Source: Armigeres subalbatus
Lineage: Eukaryota > Arthropoda > Insecta > Diptera > Culicidae
Length of the DNA stretch: 64,000 bases
Direction: 5' to 3'
Assembly: GCF_024139115.2 (NCBI RefSeq)
Contig: NC_085140.1
Location: 155,584,452-155,648,451, forward strand
Part shown: piece after piece, positions 1 to 10,404 of the stretch
Position numbering within the stretch: the stretch's first letter is position 1
Layout: every line of letters begins with the position of its first letter
Position numbers and translations under genes: made by a program
Notes under the pieces: generated by a model
Told to the model about the DNA's origin: nothing
The model's database searches: none
What the model saw: only the letters and a program-made list of their open reading frames with translations

Positions 1-114
1 TGATAATCAGCTATCATCTTATTCAGCTATTAACACCATTAACCAACCATTGTTCAGCTATTGTTCTCACTGTTCAGCTATCATTGTTACTTGGGTATGT
101 ATTAAACTATATTC

Positions 115-660
115 ATAATATATTTGTGAAGATTAGGAGACATGGTTAGATGGTTTTGGGATATCCTGGGTCATTCAAACTGTCCATGAGTTCAGAACTT
201 GTGATCTACACCAACAACTCTAACTTTTTGAATTCAACCATATCCATAACTTATTCATGAAGATCAGGAAACATGATCAGGTGGTTTTGCGATATACTAG
301 GTCATCGAAACTGACCTTGAATTCAGAACTTGTGATCTACGGCAACGAAACTCGCTGTTTTCGGCACTAGAATCATGGATGTGGCTTCAATGATATCCGT
401 AACATATTCCAAAAGACCAGGAGACATGGATGTGTATTCAATATGTTTTGAGACATCCTGGGTTATCCAAACCGTCCTTGAGTTCAGAACTTGCGCTCTA
501 CAGCCAACACTAGCTTTTTTCGTCGCTTCAAGCTTGGATATGTATTCAACCATATTCATAATTCATTCCTGAAGATCAAGGAGCATGTTTAGATGGTTTT
601 GGGATATCCTGGGTCACCAAAACCGTCTTTAAGTTCAGAACTTGCGATCTACAGGCACAG
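115..660. repeat. Tandem satellite, ~130-160 bp unit, about four degenerate copies
   Basis: Four diverged copies of one unit are recognisable from the shared phrases GGTTTTGGGATATCCTGGGT and GTTCAGAACTTG; the second phrase recurs near 190, 321, 482 and 632. Spacing is irregular (about 130-160 bp), so the array is old. Inverted single units occur at 845-905 and 7,255-7,465. The short reading frames across it are by-products of the repeat. The first 100 bases of the window carry a looser TTCAGCTAT repeat. Confidence 0.7.
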
Positions 661-1598
661 CAGTAGAATTTCTAGGAAACCATTAGCATTTAAAAAATCC
701 GTACGTGTGACTATAACGCTGTCACAGTGCAAACATGTTTAATACTGTAATACTACTTATACAGCTATATATTGCCGAAAAGGTGAAATATTACTTCGGG
801 TTTCCGTCACTCAAAGCTCACTGCTTTTGTAAGATCTGCTCACGTTGCTGGTGGGCTAATTTGATCCCACCCATCTGAAATCCCGAACTCAAGGACAGTT
901 TTGGCGACATACAGTATATCCAAACAATCAGACGATATATACAAGGATAATAACTTCGAAGAGATGTATTGAAAATGTTCAACATGTATTGAAAATAAGA
1001 TTAGCGGAAAACTTTGAGCAACAGAAGATGCCTTCAAAGCAGCTCTCAAAAGTTTAGATGATGCAGAAAATATAAAAACTATCTTACGATGTATATTTAC
1101 CATCCAATATTTTTACAAGGTTGGAATTCATTAATTTCTCGGTTAACCTTCTTTGATTTTTTGTGATTTTTTTCGTGAGGTTAACTCATAGTTTCATTTA
1201 CAGTAAAGGTCGTAATAGACTGAAATCCAACCGTGTAAATAAAGAACTGAGTGTACTGCACATGGCTACATACATTTGAACCGTTTGTTTGAGAAACGAC
1301 ATGTGTTAAATTTTGGGCCAAAATGGGATTATTATATATTCTGAATCCTCGTACAAAAAAAGTATTCTGTCAAAAAAATAAGATTTTTTTTTGTTCAGGA
1401 ATGTATGATTTTTTTAAAATATTTTTTGAGAACTACATACGTGTACGCACTTTGAAGAGCAATCATGGAGTGCTTACAGTTTTCGCATTGGAAGTGCCCC
1501 AGGGTGTTGAGTTTTACCAAAAACTATTGATCTGTTTCGAAGAAATTGAAAGATTCAGATTTCTCGAAATTGTGAGTAATTGGTATTAGACCATTTGT
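661..1598. other. AT-rich spacer without a supported gene
   Basis: No coding region, RNA gene or element boundary was recognised, apart from one inverted, decayed unit of the opening satellite at about 845-905. The short reading frame at 1,323-1,589 has no recognisable domain and AT-rich codons. Confidence 0.5.
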
Positions 1599-1695
1599 GA
1601 CCATTTCCCTTCCTCGGTCAAACTAAAGTGAAAAATGCTTTTTTGATTCCGATTCCTAAACTAAAGTTTAGTTTGACCGAGGAAGGGAAATGGTC
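1599..1695. repeat. Perfect 27-bp inverted repeat (hairpin) next to a hammerhead-like motif
   Basis: Bases 1,599-1,625 are the exact reverse complement of 1,669-1,695 (core TTCCTCGGTCAAACTA), separated by 43 bases. The hairpin abuts the hammerhead-like core that starts at 1,713. It belongs to the same repeat as 6,021-6,205 on the other strand, where only part of the hairpin sequence is recognisable. Confidence 0.85.
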
Positions 1696-1706
1696 GCATT
1701 AGCGAA

Positions 1707-1756
1707 TTACGTCTGATGATGGCTGAAAAATAGTAAGCCGAAACGCGTAACGTGAA
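1707..1756 (+). ncRNA. Hammerhead-ribozyme-like motif, copy 1
   Basis: The elements of a type I hammerhead core appear in order: CTGATGA (1,713-1,719), helix II GGCT (1,721-1,724) with AGCC (1,736-1,739), GAAA (1,740-1,743), a self-complementary helix III ACGCGT (1,743-1,748), cleavage triplet GTA (1,747-1,749), and helix I formed by TTACGT (1,707-1,712) with ACGTGA (1,750-1,755). Predicted cleavage lies between 1,749 and 1,750. One extra T (1,720) sits between the first core box and helix II compared with the minimal consensus, so activity is unproven. Such motifs with tiny helix III are known from Penelope-like retroelements and related repeats and are thought to act as dimers. No Penelope-type reverse transcriptase is seen nearby. 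Confidence 0.5.
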
Positions 1757-1857
1757 AAAAGCTCTTTTGTTTCCATCGTTACCGAAAAAAGGCAATCAAT
1801 TTCAATTAATGAATTCCACGGTGATTAGCTCAAAACAGATAAATAGTTTACTATTGA

Positions 1858-2345
1858 ACCAAACCGCGGGCTGTTATGGCAGCCTACAACCATGGAGCAT
1901 CTAAATGACTTCGAATTGGCGAATGATGTTGCACTAATCGCACAAATCGGAGAATGTTGAAAGCTTCCAATATCTTGGTAGCCAAATGGCGTCAGACGGC
2001 GGTACCAAGATCGACATAGGCGCACGGATCAAGAAAGCAAGGGCTGCCTTTGCGAGTTTAAGAAATATCTGGAAAAACAGGCAGATAAGTGCACGCACCA
2101 AAATACGAATTTTCAACTCTAACGTGAAATCTGTGCTGTTATACGCTAGCGAAACATGGGGTGTATCAGTGGAGAACACTCAACGGCTGCAGGTGTTCAT
2201 TAACAGATGCCTGCGGTATATAATTCGGGCCTGGTGGTCTCACAATTGGATCTCAAACATCAAGTTCCATCGTCGTTGTTACCAGAGGACGATAGCAACA
2301 TAAATTCGGGATCGGAAGTGGGCTGGGTCGGCCACACTCTACTCT
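1858..2345 (+). pseudogene. Non-LTR retrotransposon (RTE-like) ORF2 fragment, RT catalytic motif to C-terminus
   Basis: The first part encodes LANDVALIAQ, a decayed form of the reverse transcriptase catalytic box normally read as ADD. A frame change leads into the segment at about 1,946-2,303, which resembles the thumb and C-terminal region: IDIGARIKKARAAFASL, then LLYASETWGVS. The same family is better preserved at 29,612-30,288, with near-identical wording. The fragment lacks the endonuclease and most RT motifs, has lost its 3' end at a TCTAC run near 2,340, and is a dead relic. Confidence 0.85.
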
Positions 2346-3166
2346 ACTCTATTGAATATAAATCTTTACATATGAGCAATACTACCAATCCCTCTCATTT
2401 GCTATTATTGCTTATCTTATAACATTTGTATTATTTCTAATGTGATCTCCACTAACTGATTCATATTTTGCATGCATTTTTGTCGCACCCTACAATTCCC
2501 TTCGAAATGTAACAAATGTTATTTATGTAATAAATAGTCCGTATGTCTCGATCCACTCAACCCTCAATAATGTGATTCTACATACGTACAACAATGCGTG
2601 AACAAATCAACTAATCCGGCACGAAAAGAATCAGAGCAGAAACAGGTGCTACTTTTCGGATATAAATCGGCGGTTCTCCTTGAAGCATTATGAGTTTATG
2701 GCGCTGATTGCCGTATGGAAGTCTTAAGTGCTTTTATATCGCTTCAAGCGTTGTCGTGGTGTCCATGGAAATGATCATAATATAAAGTGATAGAAGCTAT
2801 TGAAGCGTTGAAGAAAATTGAACATAGAATCAACAATTTCTGATTCGCTTTCTGTGTGCATTACTTTCGGCACACTTATGTGTATCCGACGTTGGCGTTG
2901 CTGAATCATTCGTTCATCTTCATGATAGGCGTGTTTCATACTTTGATAGTTCGCTATTTGGCTCTAATCTGCATCACGAGTTACACGCCATGGACAAATA
3001 ATGTAGAATAAAAAGTTTTCTGTAAAGTGTGTTTATGTAAGATGGTCAGTGCAACTTACGTTACAAAAAACAATACACATCTGACGCCGCGCCAACTTGT
3101 TAGAAAACTTTGATAAGCAGGTAACAAAAATAAAGTTTTAGGAATAAATTCTGACTTCAATTGCAA
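2346..3166. other. AT-rich spacer, nothing recognised
   Basis: No open frame of note, tandem repeat or element terminus was recognised in this stretch. Confidence 0.5.
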
Positions 3167-3168
3167 TA

Positions 3169-3882
3169 GGGGAACTGGGGGTAGGACGCCCACGTTAAGG
3201 AAAATGCCATTTTTATCAATGAAAACCACCATTTCAGCCAGTTTTCATCAGCGCATACTGAAGAACAGCATATCTGCGACTGACTACCGATAACAGATAT
3301 CTAATTGTCCATTTTATTGCACAGAAATTTGATTTTTAAAAAGCACCCGAAAAAAAATGATTTTGAAACCATGCGGGGTGAGATGCGCCAGTGGATGGGT
3401 TAAAACGCGCATGTGCTTATCGTACTGATTTTCATTTTAATTGCCTACATTAAGGCAATTAACCGAATGTTTCAGCTGTTTCGGTCATACGAAATGAGCA
3501 TGGGCGTAATGCCCCACACCGACCTCAGAAGTTTGAAGGCCCATAAAATCGTTTTAAAACCATTTTGACGACGATTTCGTGTGGAACATAAAGAACACGA
3601 GTAAGCAGCATGGCTCATGGCTCAATTATTAATTTATCAATGTATAACAGCGACAGAAAGACTAAATTCCACCGAGCTAGAATTGCATCAAAACACGCAA
3701 AAATCGTTTTTTCGAGTTTTTCATGTATAACTAGAGAAAAATCATGAAATATATGTATCCAATGGCAATATTTTTCATTGCTTTATCGTGTAGACTATTG
3801 AAAATAATCAAAATGGGGATATTTAACCTTATTCAGGGGTGGCGCGTTTTAACCCCTATGGGCGTGCTACCCCCACTTCCCC
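3169..3882. mobile_element. 714-bp non-autonomous DNA element with TA target duplication
   Basis: Both ends match as an inverted repeat. The left begins GGGGAACTGGGGGTAGGACG and the reverse complement of the right begins GGGGAAGTGGGGGTAGCACG. Each end is flanked by TA (3,167-3,168 and 3,883-3,884), as for Tc1/mariner/pogo-type insertions. Internal phrases such as GGGGTGAGATGCGCC and GGGGTGGCGCGTTTTAACCCC repeat parts of the termini. No transposase frame is present, so it would need a helper. Confidence 0.75.
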
Positions 3883-4280
3883 TACACCTCAGTTAACGTC
3901 CAATCTATGTTATCTCTCTGGATTTTATTTGCTGGGCTCTTCGAAGGAAATCACTGCGCTTACAGAAACGAATGTCAGAATATTGGCCGAGCAATAAGCA
4001 TCGCATCTTGAGATCTGAGTCTACTAGAATCCTCGCGTCTTGAGCATCGGTATCTTGTTGTAAGATAATTACATATCAGTCATTACATCTTTTTATAGAT
4101 GGGCCATATCGGTGTCACGCTGGTGGCTGAGATCATGTTTCTTGCATGTTTAATTAATAGTGCCTTCATTTTACGATTAGCGTATATGGAAACGCATGGT
4201 ACATTGATTGAATAAAATGTTTGAGCAAAATAAAAGGTTTATAATATTCTGCATACCAGTGGAAGCCAATTGCATTTTTT

Positions 4281-4610
4281 TGCCTTTCTCGTACAACAAA
4301 GTTGTACCGAAAGGCTATCATTTCACTCTGAAAACGAACTTTTTACAGGCACATCTGATAGTAAAGTTTCTTATACCATTCGAACCAGTTTGATGAATCG
4401 AGGTGATGTCTGTGTGTGTGTATGTGTGGGTGTGGGTGTGTGTATGTTTGTGTGTCTGTATGGTCACTTTTTCAACCTCAAAAACTCACACGATTTTCAT
4501 GTGCTTAGACTTAACTGATTTTATCGCAACAAGTTGCATTCCGCAGAGCCACTCTTTTAATTACATGCTATTCAATTTCATCAAGATTGATTAATGCGTT
4601 CGCAGCTGAC
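4281..4610 (+). repeat. Dispersed GCCTTTCTCGTA family, 5' part
   Basis: It starts TGCCTTTCTCGTACAAC, continues with GAACTTTTTACAGGC, then GAATCGAGGTGATGTCTGTG running into a GT-rich tract (about 4,405-4,460), then TCGCAACAAGTTGCATTCCG. The last phrase is the single-copy counterpart of the ~166-bp unit that is tandemly expanded at 37,960-40,047. The element is shared with 5,430-5,822, 21,874-22,545, 24,430-24,574 and 37,243-40,248. I do not recognise a named family. Confidence 0.7.
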
Positions 4611-4762
4611 AAGGAAAATGGTTTAGGCAGTTTTCCATTTTTTCCCATATAATCAGGACTACGAGCATTGAGCAGCTACCATGCTATAATATAAATTACG
4701 TTTGCTCGATGGGTTAGAAACCTCGCTACGGCAATATCGATAACGCTAACGCAACGAGCAAA

Positions 4763-4898
4763 GGGCCCATTCACAAATTACATAACGCGTTACGGACCGT
4801 ACAAATTTTAGAACCCCTCCATACAAAATACGTTACGACGGGGTGGGTGGGGGTTGAAAATAGTCAATTTTAGCGTTATGTAATTTGTGAATGAACCC
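4763..4898. mobile_element. 136-bp MITE, GGG..TTCACAAATTACATAACGC termini
   Basis: The ends are inverted: the left is GGGCCCATTCACAAATTACA and the reverse complement of the right is GGGTTCATTCACAAATTACA. Both sides are flanked by AAA. Copies with the same ends occur at 31,773-31,933 (flanked by TAA on both sides), 32,088-32,250, 27,340-27,477 and, as a fragment, 20,477-20,524. Three-base duplications suggest a PIF/Harbinger-like origin, but this is inference from the target site only. Confidence 0.75.
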
Positions 4899-5430
4899 AA
4901 AGCTTTTCAAAGCTTGCAATGTGGAACGTGTTGTACACGAAAACTAATCGACGAACAACGTACGCGCTTTTAAGTTTAGAGCCGATTCGATGATGTTTAT
5001 TGCCATTATACTTTATCGGAGCATTCGCACCAACACAGTTGTAAGTTTCATCGTTGGCAGCAGAAATTGCACTCGATAACGACACGATTAACTGCTGGTT
5101 CGTACGCTCGTGGCCATGGTGGTGTTTGCGTTTTGTTTTGTGTCATACATTGTAAGGGGAAAAAGAGGGGTTTCATTGATGCTTCAACATGCTGTTTGGT
5201 TTGGGTGGTGTGTGGTATGATGGGTGGTGTGGAGTTATGGTTAAGTTTGGGTGATTTCAAGGGCAAATTTGAATATAGTTTTCGTTTTATACATCTCCTT
5301 ATTTCCATATTATATTATGTATGCGGTTTTGTTAATCTTCTATTTATATTTAGGAATCGTTCAAAAATGGAATCGGGCTTTGGCGAAGGGGGGTGGGGGC
5401 GTCGTTGGTTGAATAATCTTAAATGTTTTT
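4899..5430. other. Spacer, nothing recognised
   Basis: A GT-rich segment near 5,110-5,260 yields overlapping open frames on both strands, but none shows a recognisable domain or splice context. Confidence 0.4.
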
Positions 5431-5822
5431 GATGTCATATTTTTGTCGGCCTTGAGAGTTATTGTCTTAATTTTTAAAAATGTTGGTGTACATTTCACTC
5501 CGAAATCGAACCTTTTATAGAAGTCTTGGAGACTCATGACGTTATATACCAACCCGACCAGTTAGTCATAACAATTATATCAATATGTGTTACAAATAAC
5601 AATACTTGAAATAATTTCTCTGTCAAAAATGGATGAAAACAAACTTCACGATCGTCATAACTTGATTATAACATAATGTTTTATGCTTATTTTACAGAAA
5701 AACAAAATTGTCAACATTTTTGGTAGATAGGAATTGAAAAAAAACGAAGTTACCACCTTCAGTATATCTTGATTTCATCGAGAAAGGCATCGTCACCGCT
5801 AGGTGGATTGATTTGGGTTTTT
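5430..5822 (+). repeat. Dispersed GCCTTTCTCGTA family, second copy
   Basis: The 5' phrases (CACTCCGAAATCGAACC, GGAGACTCATGACGTTATA) are followed by about 215 bp shared with 6,728-6,955. The 3' end AGAAAGGCATCGTCACCGCT then AGGTGGATTGATTTGGG matches the terminus also seen at 22,510-22,545 and, reversed, at 37,243-37,285. The typical GCCTTTCTCG start is missing. Confidence 0.6.
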
Positions 5823-6020
5823 TTGCATCAAGTTACGATCAACAGCAACATGACTAGAGATCAAGGTCTACTTTCACAAAATTAATGGCAATGAAGATTG
5901 ATTTCTGCATTGTCTAATAGGGAATCTCGCGCTTAGGGTCATATGGGGGTAGCTACATCAATACGGGGAAGGGTCGTTTGGTCGAAACCCATTCGGCCGA
6001 AAGTCATTTGTTTATTGTTT

Positions 6021-6205
6021 GTGCTAATCACCGCGCGTTTATTAATTAATTAATCCGCTAGATTGGCTTTTCTCGGTGATATTTTAAACTTCACAGCATT
6101 ATTTTTCGTGACGCGTTTCGGCTTACTGACCTTCAGCCATCATCAGACGTAACGTGCTGGATGTAACCTTTCAGCTTGGTCAGTCAAATTACACTGTGAT
6201 TATTA
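6021..6205 (-). repeat. Repeat carrying hammerhead-like motif, copy 2
   Basis: Read on the minus strand, this unit matches 1,630-1,832 on the plus strand: a TTTGAC.. lead, the hammerhead-like core, and a ~90-bp tail ending CGGTGATTAGC. It sits inside a GGCCGAA array, giving one approximate insertion boundary on each side. No coding capacity is present. Confidence 0.7.
6104..6152 (-). ncRNA. Hammerhead-ribozyme-like motif, copy 2
   Basis: Minus strand: CTGATGA (6,146 to 6,140), helix II GGCT (6,138-6,135) with AGCC (6,123-6,120), GAAA (6,119-6,116), self-complementary helix III ACGCGT (6,116-6,111), and cleavage triplet GTC ending at 6,110. Helix I pairs ACG (6,109-6,107) with CGT (6,149-6,147), continuing after one mismatch. 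Predicted cleavage is between 6,110 and 6,109. As in copy 1, one extra T (6,139) precedes helix II. The core has survived while the flanks differ, which fits past or present constraint, but two copies are too few to test it. Confidence 0.5.
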
Positions 6206-6324
6206 CATTACACGAAAGTCATTTGGCTGAATGCAACTAGCCGAACAAACCATTAGGCCGAAACCCATCTAGCCGAAAGCCATTTAATTTGGCTGAATAG
6301 GACTTTTGGCAGAATAGGTCATTT

Positions 6325-6735
6325 GAAGAGTGAGAAATGAGGAGTCTCAATACTCACTGCTCACTGTAAAAAGTGAGTATTGAGACGTCTCGCTTCTCAC
6401 TACGTACTACTCACTTTTCACAGTGAGCAGTGAGAAATGAGATGTGAATGGTTATACGTCTCACTTCTCACTACTCATTTCTCAATTGTCACTGTAAAAA
6501 GTGAGAAGCACGAAGTGAGTAGTGATACGTCTCATTACTCACTTCGCTCTTCTCATTTTTTTTACAGTGAGAAGTGAGAAATGAGGAGTGAGAATTGAGA
6601 CGAACTCACAGTCATAAGACGGAGGTGGTGGAATTAAATGGAATTGCGCTAAACTCGTCTTATGACAGTGAAAACATTCCACTAAAAAAGAGCAAAATAA
6701 CACTTCTCACTCCTAATTTCTCACTTCCCGACCAG
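6325..6735. repeat. Low-complexity (T)TCTCACT / AGTGAGAA array, both orientations
   Basis: Short words such as AGTGAGAAATGAG and CTTCTCACTACTCA alternate in both orientations, so the region is full of small inverted repeats. Similar arrays are at 43,375-43,915 and 47,150-48,025. The hairpin repeat at 6,608-6,705 is embedded in it. Confidence 0.75.
6608..6705 (-). repeat. TCATAAGACGAGTTTGT hairpin family, copy 1
   Basis: On the minus strand it reads TTTTTTAGTGGAATG, then CACTGTCATAAGACGAGTTT, and closes with the inverse CGTCTTATGACTGTG. Related copies are at 20,806-20,915 and 37,331-37,434. It looks like a very short foldback element. Confidence 0.65.
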
Positions 6736-6955
6736 TTATAACAAAATTTTATCTCAATTATATCAATATTTGTTACAAATAACAATACTTGCAATAATTT
6801 TGTTATAAATTCTCTGTCAAACAAGGGGGAAAAAAATTACATGATTATAACATAATGTTTTATGTTTATTTTTACCGAAAAAAAAAAATGTCTACATTTT
6901 TGGTAGATAGGAATTGGAAAAAAAACGAGGTACCAACTTCAGTATAACTTGAATT
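6728..6955 (+). repeat. ~215-bp repeat, second copy of 5,550-5,770
   Basis: The sequence from CCCGACCAGTTATAAC through TTTTTGGTAGATAGGAATTG and ACTTCAGTATA matches 5,550-5,770 with scattered differences and small indels. The two copies lie about 1.2 kb apart in direct orientation. Confidence 0.7.
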
Positions 6956-7254
6956 CAGATTCAAAGTTGAACCAGCTGGACAAAGTTAATTGCCTATACA
7001 TTATTGATAATCATAATCTTTTCAATAACATAATTTGTCATAGTATAAGCTATTTTCACCACTTTTTATGTTACACATCGAGTTATATTTTTGTTCAATT
7101 AATAACATATATCGTATTTTGTTACAATTTTTGTTATTTTAATTACTAAAGGTACAAAATTTATAACAACCGCTGTTAAAAAAAAAACTGTTGTAATAGA
7201 ATAACAATTTCTGATATAAATCTGTTACTATAACTAAGCCTGAAGCGACGAAAA

Positions 7255-7465
7255 AAGCTTGAGCGGTGGCTGAAGATCGCAAGTTCTGAACTCAAGGACA
7301 ATTTGGATGACCCAGAATATCCCAAAACCATCTGACCATGTAATGTGTTATGGATAGGATTCAATACAAAACCAAGCTGAGAGTGACGAAAAAAGCTCAC
7401 ATGGTAACTGTAGATCGCAAGTTCCAGACTCAAGGATAGTTTGGATGATCTAATACATCCCGAAA
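7255..7465 (-). repeat. Inverted units of the opening satellite
   Basis: GATCGCAAGTTCTGAACTC and TATCCCAAAACCATCTGACC are the reverse complement of the 115-660 unit. A second diverged unit follows at about 7,405-7,465. Confidence 0.65.
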
Positions 7466-7638
7466 AAATATTTTTCAACTTTGGTTCAGTCAATGTTAAT
7501 TGCCTATATTCCGGGAGTTATCCACCCGAATTGGACATTAATTTACAATACTCTGAAGACTCTTATGTGAATAAATATGTACATTATGTGGAAGATATTG
7601 ATTTGAAAAATGTATTGGAGGTAACCACTAAATTGAAT

Positions 7639-7765
7639 CAGGGCGTAAAAAGAGGGAGCGTTATTTCGAATTTAGGGCGTAAAAAAAAGGGATCATTATT
7701 TGGAATTTTGAGCGTAAAAAGAGGGAACGCTATTGGAAATTTGGAGCGTAAAAAAAGATTGCAAT
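7639..7765 (+). repeat. Short tandem repeat, ~44-bp unit (GCGTAAAAAGAGGGA...)
   Basis: Three to four units share GGGCGTAAAAAGAGGGA, an ATTTGGAATTT-like word and a short spacer. It lies in an open frame (7,441-7,800), but the frame follows from the repeat and shows no domain. Confidence 0.55.
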
Positions 7766-8039
7766 CTTTTAGGTTAGTTTTTTATTTAACTTACTCTTAG
7801 TCTTAAGATGGATCTTTTTCCAATTTCGGCATTAGGGTCGTCCAAATTGTTTTTGTTATCATGGTCGTCTTATTGTTTGAGTGCTGAGGCCTTAAGATGT
7901 TCTTGGTACGCCAAGAAGTCAATAAACCGAAAGTGGTTCAGATCCTAGATGACGCATAGTAAAACGTTCATCACCATTTTCAAGTTTTTGAGATTTTTCG
8001 AGAACCTCCTGGAGCTTGGACCTGTGTTTTGGACCTGGG

Positions 8040-8510
8040 GATATAATGCAACCATTGCATATGTTCATGGTCATCCAAGGAACCCCTGGAATAGGCCTTA
8101 GAATCTACACACGTAACCAGAGATCTTTCGGATTGTTTTAAAAGTTTTAAATGCCCCTTGTGGTACGTAGAATAGAATGCGTCTATTGCATAAGTTCATG
8201 GTCAGCCAAGAAAACCGTGGAATAGGCCTTAAAATCGGATCCGCGACGTTAGGCATACGTACGGTAGGCATAATGGACGTATAATTTTGCCTTCTTGATG
8301 TCATGGGTTGTTTTTTGGGTCATGTTATGCCTAACGTCCATTATGTCTAACGTACTTATGCCTGACGTCATTATGCCTAACGTACTTATGCCTAATGGGG
8401 TATACCCCTTAAAATCTACACGCGTAACGAGAGATATTTCGCCTTTGTAGTACATAGAATAGAATGCGTCCTTTGCATAGGTTCATGGGCATCCAAGAAA
8501 GTACATGGAC
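8040..8510. repeat. Tandem ~130-bp unit split by an ATGCCTAACGT-rich insert
   Basis: The phrases CATGGTCATCCAAG, GGAATAGGCCTTA and AGAATAGAATGCGTC recur, defining about 2.5 tandem units. Between two units (about 8,238-8,412) lies a block of ~18-bp words, TTATGCCTAACGTAC in both orientations, with no counterpart in the other units. Confidence 0.6.
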
Positions 8511-10404
8511 AATACAAAACCCTTGGATTTGTTGGATGTTTTATGGATAAAATAGGTAATAACTTTACTATGGTTTTATACCCATCGATAAATATTTATT
8601 TGAGCCACCCTATATGTATAGTCAGAAAATCGTTACATGCTGTTCGACAGAGTAGAGAGAAGGGATATGTCGGCAACATGCTATTGCAATTGTTGACATA
8701 CTCCTGCCACTGTACATAGGATCTCGAGCAAGCATTTTTTTTTTAATTTTTGCTGTTTTGTTATGATTGATTGACGATTAACGATTGCAACGAAAAAATG
8801 AGTGGACACTATTAAAAAAAATCCTCAAAAAATCGACGTTAATTCAAGTGGTACTTTTAAAGTTGTAAAAATTCAGGTCATCATGTAAATAGTGAATTTT
8901 GACCGCGTGAAAAAACCTAGGAGTTAGAGTAATAGGGATATTGGAATTTGAAAAAGGACTATATATTGCATTGTTTGGTTTTCGAAGCTGCTGCAGAAAT
9001 TGGATCCCTATCGGAAATATCAGCCATTACCCCAACAGAAGCGAGTAAGATTATTATAATTGTACAACCCATGCTTAACACACGTCGCTAAGTAGGAACG
9101 AACAAAGTACTAAATGCATGGTAAATCTATCCTCGATTAAATGAATCGAGAAGCAACGCTTCGAGCGCTTCAATCTCGCCCAGCCTGCTCCACTTGAAAT
9201 GGTCCTGCTGGGAAGAGCGCATAAGCAGCTGCCAAGCAGGTTACAAAATACCGTTCTAGTTCTAGTGGAACGAACAATCAATGTTTGCGAACCGCTTCTG
9301 GGAAAGGACCAACTGAGCATAGCTTGGATAGCTCCATTAAGCATTCATGTCTAAATCTGATAACAAGTGGAGGTGAGGTTTGAGGACTTCCTGGTAGGTA
9401 CCAGCATTGATCTACGTTGTTCGACGGGAAAGTGACAATTTCAAATAATGCTGTTACGTCAGTACGCATAAGGGTTCGATTGAAATATGTATAGTGCACG
9501 CTTACACCAGAAATTGGTAACATTTAGTTAAAATAGACTTCAATAAATGAAAACAAATGCTTCATTGTTTAGAACAAATATTTTGTGTAGATCTTGATAT
9601 CGATAGAAACAAAAGATCCGTAGATAACAAAAGGAAATTACCCAACATGTTTCGAGGAGGGGGCTGTCCTTTGAGTTTCCGGTTTCCGTCTGTCTGGTTC
9701 GTTGGAGGTGTTAATCTAAAGAACGAGGTGTTAATCTAAAGAATGAAAGAACGCTTCTCAGGGCGACATTTGCTGTGTATTTACCACAGTGTTACATCCC
9801 CATTCATTGTGCATTGTTCTCTGAGGCTAAGCTTAATCCCGGATTTTGGGCGTATCTTTGTTTGATCGTTGAAGCATAAAAAAGCGATTAACACAAATGT
9901 AGTTTTCCGTTTCATGGGAAAATGCTATTATTTTATTGATGCTAATGACTCTATTTCGTGAAATTGCATGGTATCATCAAATTTTAAAGACACACTGCAG
10001 GAGTCGTCTCCTAGCAGTTTCAAATCACACGACATAATAATGAAATACTAACTGGTTATTACCAACAGCCAACAGTAGCATATTACCGTTGCGTCTGACC
10101 GAATACGAAGGACACTGAATATGTATGCATCGAGAAATTTTAATTAACAACGACCACGAGTAAAATTAATGGGACGCCCACCTTAATAGATACACTTTCA
10201 TGTGACCGCTCTACTCTCGTGAGCCAGGAGAAAAAATAAATTATCTCGGTGGGTTATTATTCATTAAACTACAAAAATACCCACCACATAATTATGTGGA
10301 AAATTTGCTGGAATGCATCGAATGCAACTAGTAAGAGAAAGATGAAAGTTCAATTTCAACGAGTGTTTCAATACCATTTTTGCCTTTCTCAGAGTCAGCT
10401 TATC
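8511..10404. other. Spacer, nothing recognised
   Basis: Overlapping minus-strand frames near 9,075-9,523 have no recognisable domain, no splice context and no similarity to the retroelements elsewhere in the window. One tandem phrase (GAGGTGTTAATCTAAAGAA, twice near 9,705-9,742) is present. Confidence 0.45.

Larger units (their letters stand above)
5965..6310. repeat. Degenerate GGCCGAA(A)GTCATTTG array, interrupted
   Basis: Phrases such as TCGGCCGAAAGTCATTTG recur at about 5,965-6,010 and again at 6,215-6,310. The hammerhead-bearing repeat (6,021-6,205) lies between the two parts, apparently inserted into the array. A longer array of the same motif is at 33,005-33,690, and a short piece is near 43,335. 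Confidence 0.65.

Noticed and set aside
5067..5432. 121-codon plus frame
   Set aside because: Compositionally driven GT/GGT-rich stretch with an equally open opposite strand; no domain.
9075..9523. Overlapping minus frames as a possible gene
   Set aside because: No splice sites, recognisable domain or codon bias were visible; the frames overlap in two registers.
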